In this document: positions 7,418-10,582 of the stretch, one piece after another
Numbering within the stretch: the first letter of the stretch is position 1
Layout: each line of letters begins with the position of its first letter
Assembly: GCA_018268875.1 (NCBI GenBank)
Contig: JAFDVT010000405.1
Location: forward strand, 1-10,582
Length of the DNA: 10,582 nucleotides
From: Acidobacteriota bacterium
GTDB lineage: Bacteria; Acidobacteriota; Terriglobia; Bryobacterales; Bryobacteraceae
Direction: 5' to 3'
Made by a program: the position numbers and the translations under genes
Notes under the pieces: model-generated
What the model saw: only the letters and a program-made list of their open reading frames with translations
Database searches by the model: none
What the model was told of the DNA's origin: nothing

Positions 7418-7434
7418 CGCCGGTCTCTCCGGCG
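7418..7434 (+). promoter_or_regulatory. Small hairpin 13 nt after the flagellin stop
   Basis: CGCCGG / CCGGCG with a TCTCT loop, a perfect 6-bp GC stem. No T-run follows, so it is not a clear intrinsic terminator. It may be an mRNA 3' stabiliser or processing boundary that keeps flagellin message more abundant than the downstream gene. Confidence 0.4.
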
Positions 7435-7468
7435 CTTAGCTGATCCTCGGATAGGCATACGGGTCCTT

Positions 7469-7485
7469 CTGGTGTCCTTCACCAG
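7469..7485 (+). promoter_or_regulatory. Second hairpin in the flagellin-downstream spacer
   Basis: CTGGTG / CACCAG with a TCCTT loop, a perfect 6-bp stem without a T-run. A third, weaker inverted repeat, AATTGC-TCT-GCAATT, lies at 7519-7533. The rest of the 171-nt spacer (7405-7575) shows no gene and no convincing promoter. Confidence 0.35.
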
Positions 7486-7575
7486 TCGGGCTCGTGTGCC
7501 TGATTCTTTCTAAGGACCAATTGCTCTGCAATTCAGCTTACGCACGCGGGAGACGGACGGAACTGGGATGCTGAT

Positions 7576-9183
7576 ATGCACGAACTGGGGGAGCGGACAA
7601 CAATGGGCAGCGAGGTGCATTTGCTGGGCCAGTCGCTTCTGCAACTGGGACGGCAGCTCTTCCTGCAAAAAAACTACATCGAAGCGCGCGAATCCCTGAC
7701 GTTGAGCCTGGAATTTCAGCCCGATGCGGCGGAAACCTGGTTTGAGATGGGCAACGTGCTGCACGCAGCGGGGCAACATGCCGAGGCGGAAGAACGATAC
7801 GCGGGGGCGGTAGCGATCAATCCCTCCTACGCGGAAGCCTGGTACAACCTGGGCGTCGTGCGTCTGGCGCAGCGCCAGCTACTGGCGGCGCGGCAGGCGT
7901 TTGAAAAGGCGGTTTCCGTCCGCCCTTCCTACGCTGAGGCGCACAACAATCTGGCGATCACGATGCAAGCGGCGGGCCAATGGGAGGAAGCGATGGCCCA
8001 TTACCGGCAGGCAGCCTATCTCAGTCCCGCGTTCGCGGAGCCGCGCTACAACCTTGGCATGCTGCTCCAGGAATGCGGGGATTTTGAAAGCGCGGCGGCG
8101 ACCTATGCCTCGCTTGTGGAACAAAATCCGGGCCACACGGATGCGTGCAACAACCTGGCCAACGTTTTTCTCGAACTGGGCATGTTGCGCGAATCGAAAT
8201 TGGCCTACGAAGCGGTGCTGGCGCGTGATCCGCGTCATCCGGAAGCCAACTGGAACCGGGCGCTGCTGCAATTGCAGACAGGCGAGTGGGAGGCCGGGTG
8301 GGCCAACTACGAGTGGCGTTTGCAGCAGCCGCGCAGCAATTTGGACCGGTTTCCGCTCGACATGCCGCGATGGGATGGGCAGGCTCGCCCGGGACACCGG
8401 ATCCTGCTCATCGCTGAGCAAGGGCTCGGCGACGCGCTGCAATTTCTACGCTATGCGGCCATTGTCAAACAAAAAGTGGCGGACAGCGGAGGGTCCGTCA
8501 TCGTGGAGTGCCACAAGCCTCTGCTGACAATGGCCGCTCGCGTAGACGGGGTGGACGAAGTCTGCGCGATCGGAGATCCGCGGCCGCCGTATGACTGCTG
8601 GGTCCCGCTGATGAGCGTACCCGGCACGATGCAGCTGGCCGATCCTCCGGCCGTCGAGGAGGGCGGCTACATCGATGCAAGGCCGGACCTGGCCGAGGCA
8701 TGGGCGGAGAAACTGCCTGTGCTCTGTCAGGGCAACGAACGACGGCGTGTTGGCGTCGTCTGGTCGGGCAACCCCAACTTCGTCGCCAACGCCAAACGCA
8801 CGCTGCGCGATGCCGATGTCCGCCGTCTGACGGCCGGGCACCCGGAAATCGCTTTCGTGAGCCTGCAAAAAGGCGTGCCGATGATTGATGGCGCGGGCCT
8901 GATCGATCCGCAGCACGACGGCGAGACGATGGAGGATCTCGCCGCGATGCTGGTCCATCTCGACCTCGTTGTCACCGTCGATACGTCGGTGGCACACTTG
9001 GCCGGCGCGATGGGACGGCCGGCTTGGGTGATGCTTCCGCTCGCCGCCGACTGGCGCTGGATGAAGGATTGCGACGATTCCCCGTGGTATCCGTCGATGC
9101 GCCTGTTCCGGCAGGAATCGCGCGGCGATTGGGCTCCGGTGATCGAAGCGGTCAAGTCGCAACTCGCCCTTCTGGTAGAATAA
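7576..9183 (+). CDS. TPR-repeat glycosyltransferase-like protein (candidate flagellin glycosyltransferase)
   Basis: Two-part protein of 535 aa. Residues about 15-250 hold six to seven 34-residue tetratricopeptide repeats (AEAWYNLGVVRLAQ..., AEAHNNLAITMQAAG..., ending NPS/SPA/DPR), a helical protein-binding scaffold. Residues about 265-535 resemble the ADP-heptose/GT9-like GT-B domain found behind TPRs in many bacteria: ILLIAEQGLGDALQFLRY (276-293), RVGVVWSGNP (391-400) and DLVVTVDTSVAHLAGAMGRPAW (463-484). The segment after WSGNP (NFVANAKRTL) lacks the H-x-ND-R-x-RS pattern I recall from many relatives, so substrate or activity may differ. It lies next to flagellin on the same strand, and such enzymes often modify flagellin. 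Donor and acceptor are unknown. Start: ATG 7576 has GGGA 7 nt upstream; ATG 7603 has a stronger GGGGGAG 9 nt upstream and is a real alternative, shortening the protein by 9 aa. Confidence 0.85.
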   Translation: MHELGERTTMGSEVHLLGQSLLQLGRQLFLQKNYIEARESLTLSLEFQPDAAETWFEMGNVLHAAGQHAEAEERYAGAVAINPSYAEAWYNLGVVRLAQRQLLAARQAFEKAVSVRPSYAEAHNNLAITMQAAGQWEEAMAHYRQAAYLSPAFAEPRYNLGMLLQECGDFESAAATYASLVEQNPGHTDACNNLANVFLELGMLRESKLAYEAVLARDPRHPEANWNRALLQLQTGEWEAGWANYEWRLQQPRSNLDRFPLDMPRWDGQARPGHRILLIAEQGLGDALQFLRYAAIVKQKVADSGGSVIVECHKPLLTMAARVDGVDEVCAIGDPRPPYDCWVPLMSVPGTMQLADPPAVEEGGYIDARPDLAEAWAEKLPVLCQGNERRRVGVVWSGNPNFVANAKRTLRDADVRRLTAGHPEIAFVSLQKGVPMIDGAGLIDPQHDGETMEDLAAMLVHLDLVVTVDTSVAHLAGAMGRPAWVMLPLAADWRWMKDCDDSPWYPSMRLFRQESRGDWAPVIEAVKSQLALLVE

Positions 9184-9192
9184 AGGCGGAAT

Positions 9193-9236
9193 CGGAGCGG
9201 TCGTCCTTCGGGGACGCTCGCTCCGTTTCTCTATTC
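9193..9236 (+). terminator. Intrinsic terminator after the TPR-glycosyltransferase gene
   Basis: CGGAGCG (9193-9199) pairs with CGCTCCG (9219-9225). An inner CGTCC/GGACG stem is capped by TTCGG, with a two-base internal loop between the stems. The hairpin is followed directly by TTTCTCTATT. It starts 10 nt after the stop codon and ends the flagellar transcription unit. Confidence 0.75.
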
Positions 9237-9242
9237 GTAACG

Positions 9243-10013
9243 ATGTCCCAACCAGCAGACAAGACCCCGCCGGCTTCGAAGGCTCCCCTTACGGTCGGAC
9301 AGTTCGCGGAACGTTTCCGCGGGGACATGATTCCGCTTGCCGGAAATTTCTCCTACTTCTGCGACTCTTCCCTCTCCTTCACCGAAGAAGACTCGCGCGA
9401 CTATCTCGAGGAGCCGGTCGCGGCGCTGCCTCCGTCGATCGTCGCCTTACTCCCGAAAATCTCCATCCTCATCGTGCCGTACCTGAGCCGCGAAAAGGCG
9501 GAAAAGCCGCTGCTCGTCTCGATGACCGCGCCGCCGCAGGAAAAGCTCTCCTGGACCGCGCAGCTTCGCAAAGACCAGGAAACCGTGTTGGCCTTTACCT
9601 TCACCGGCCACGAGGTTTCGGAATACCACTACCGCTTCTACCAGCACATCTCGCACATGATGTGGGACCTCGTTTCGCCCTCCGTCAAGTCGCGCTTCTC
9701 GTCGCTCCTGATGGAGGAATTGAACACCGGCACGCACGGCGAGGTAGATGAACAAAGCTGGCGCGCCAAACAGCAACTGCAGCGCCGCAACGGCAAGGTG
9801 AAGTTCGAATCGAAGCCCTTTGTCGAATATCTGAAAGCGTCGTTCTGCGACACCATGACGCTTTATCTGCACGGCATCTGTTGCGATATCGACGTCGACA
9901 CGGGTCCCCGACAGCTTCCCAGCCGGTTCCTCCGCAAGCGCCTCCTGCTGCTGCAGGAACTGTTTCCGCCGCCGGCCGATTACTACGTGCTGCCGGAAGA
10001 CATTCGCAAGTAA
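9243..10013 (+). CDS. Conserved-looking protein of unknown function (256 aa)
   Basis: I do not recognise this protein. The ATG at 9243 gives 256 residues with no signal peptide; a longer frame from 9024 would run through the preceding gene and its terminator and is rejected. No Shine-Dalgarno is visible and the start lies only 7 nt after the terminator, so it may be poorly led or start elsewhere (ATG 9327 is the next in frame). Visible features: a hydrophobic but short segment SIVALLPKISILIVPYL (65-81); a His/aromatic-rich segment TGHEVSEYHYRFYQHISHMMWD (121-142) with H123, H129, H135 and H138; three Cys in FCDTMTLYLHGICCDID (201-217); and a basic stretch FLRKRLLLLQELFPPP (229-244). Codon use is like the neighbours', so it is very likely a real gene of a soluble, cytoplasmic, mixed-fold protein. 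It precedes the secretin-like gene by 42 nt, which suggests co-transcription. Confidence 0.8.
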   Translation: MSQPADKTPPASKAPLTVGQFAERFRGDMIPLAGNFSYFCDSSLSFTEEDSRDYLEEPVAALPPSIVALLPKISILIVPYLSREKAEKPLLVSMTAPPQEKLSWTAQLRKDQETVLAFTFTGHEVSEYHYRFYQHISHMMWDLVSPSVKSRFSSLLMEELNTGTHGEVDEQSWRAKQQLQRRNGKVKFESKPFVEYLKASFCDTMTLYLHGICCDIDVDTGPRQLPSRFLRKRLLLLQELFPPPADYYVLPEDIRK

Positions 10014-10055
10014 GTTTGCACGCTTGCGTGGTTGCGCGCGTCAGACGCTGTAGGC

Positions 10056-10582
10056 ATGGTTCGTCCGCTTTTGGCATTCTCAGTCGGCATCGTCGCGAGC
10101 CTCATCGCGTCCGCCGCCGACGATGCCGCGGTGCTGATGGAGCGAGCCCGCAAAGCGGAGGCCGACGGCAACAAGGCGCGCGCCTACGTTTTGTACCAGC
10201 GCGCGGCCGCCGCCAATCCCTCCGATCCCGCCGTTTGGGCCGCCATGCGAGGTCTTCGCGGCAATTTCACCCCTGCGACCGGCCCCAGCGCCATGCAGGA
10301 CCCTGGACCGCCTCCCGAAGTCCTGATCCCCGGCCTCACCGGCGTGCTCAGCCTCAAGGACCTGATCGACGGCAAGCGGATGGACGGTCCTCCGACGCTT
10401 ACGGCGGCAAAACCCGGCAACCGCAGTTTCCACCTGCGGGGCGAAACCACAAAACTGTTTGAGGACGTCGCTCGCGAGTTCGGGCTGGTCGCGATCTTCG
10501 AGCGGGACCTGCAAACCGCCCCGCCCGCCAACTCCATTCGTTTCGATGTCGACAACGCCGATTACCGCACCGCGCTACAGGC
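10056..10582 (+). CDS. N-terminal part of a TPR and STN-domain (secretin-like) exported protein, truncated by the window end
   Basis: The frame is open from ATG 10056 to the window edge (175 residues). Residues 1-20 form a signal peptide (MVRPLLAFSVGIVASLIASA, cleavage near ASA-AD). Residues 22-57 look like one TPR unit (LMERARKAEADGNKARAYVLYQRA). A Pro-rich linker with PGLTGVLSLKDL follows. From about 114, LTAAKPGNRSFHLRGETTKLFEDVAREFGLVAIFERDL...IRFDVDNADYRTAL matches the N-terminal secretin/TonB short domain (STN/N0 type) plan. This suggests a secretin-like outer-membrane protein of a type II/IV pilus-like system. The ring-forming domain is not in view, so a TonB-linked or solitary STN protein remains possible. 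Only TAGG near the start is a possible ribosome site. Confidence 0.7.
   Translation, partial: MVRPLLAFSVGIVASLIASAADDAAVLMERARKAEADGNKARAYVLYQRAAAANPSDPAVWAAMRGLRGNFTPATGPSAMQDPGPPPEVLIPGLTGVLSLKDLIDGKRMDGPPTLTAAKPGNRSFHLRGETTKLFEDVAREFGLVAIFERDLQTAPPANSIRFDVDNADYRTALQ

Noticed and set aside
5065..7482. An 805-codon open frame antisense to flagellin
   Set aside because: Its Arg/Gly/Val-rich translation resembles no family and is the expected by-product of GC-rich codon bias opposite a long real gene with clear flagellin ends.
4953..7543. The octamer GCTTACGC present both in the flagellin leader (4953-4960) and in the spacer after flagellin (7536-7543)
   Set aside because: Only 8 bases are shared and the second copy is not in a comparable hairpin; chance is likely.
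9024..9242. Upstream start for the unknown 256-aa protein
   Set aside because: The extension runs out of frame through the glycosyltransferase gene and across the terminator.

Overview
The window is GC-rich bacterial chromosomal DNA from a flagellated, double-membrane (Gram-negative type) bacterium. Two TolC-type outer-membrane proteins and the start of a secretin-like protein imply an outer membrane. The fliW-csrA-flagellin block, the TPR-plus-STN layout of the last gene and the long TolC paralogues together suggest an Acidobacteriota (Bryobacterales/Solibacter-like) genome. That taxonomic guess rests on memory of family architecture, not on a search.

Layout. (1) Positions 1-126 hold the 3' end of a plus-strand alpha/beta-hydrolase-like esterase, whose stop codon overlaps that of the next, convergent gene. 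(2) Positions 123-3952 on the minus strand hold two tandem paralogous TolC-family genes separated by 5 nt, each with a signal peptide. They read leftwards from a divergent intergenic region (3953-4190). (3) From 4191 rightwards lies a flagellar regulatory cassette: fliW, then csrA overlapping it by 7 nt, then a very large flagellin (796 aa). (4) After a 171-nt spacer with three small inverted repeats comes a TPR/glycosyltransferase fusion (7576-9183), a candidate flagellin-modifying enzyme, closed by a good intrinsic terminator. (5) An unrecognised 256-aa soluble protein (9243-10013) and the N-terminal part of a TPR + secretin-type STN-domain protein (10056 to the window end) complete the window.

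How the genes work together. FliW, CsrA and flagellin form the partner-switch known from Bacillus subtilis: CsrA represses flagellin translation, FliW sequesters CsrA, and unexported flagellin titrates FliW. Here the cis side of the circuit can also be read. A sigma-28-like promoter (TCAAGCTC-N11-ACCGATAT) straddles the csrA stop codon. The predicted leader, about 77 nt long, is almost entirely three hairpins. One has an 8-bp stem closing an AGGA tetraloop, and another has a 6-bp stem that presents the flagellin Shine-Dalgarno AAGGAGA in its loop. These two look like paired CsrA sites. This compact promoter/leader design is the most interesting feature of the window. No RNA genes, insertion sequences or CRISPR arrays were seen.
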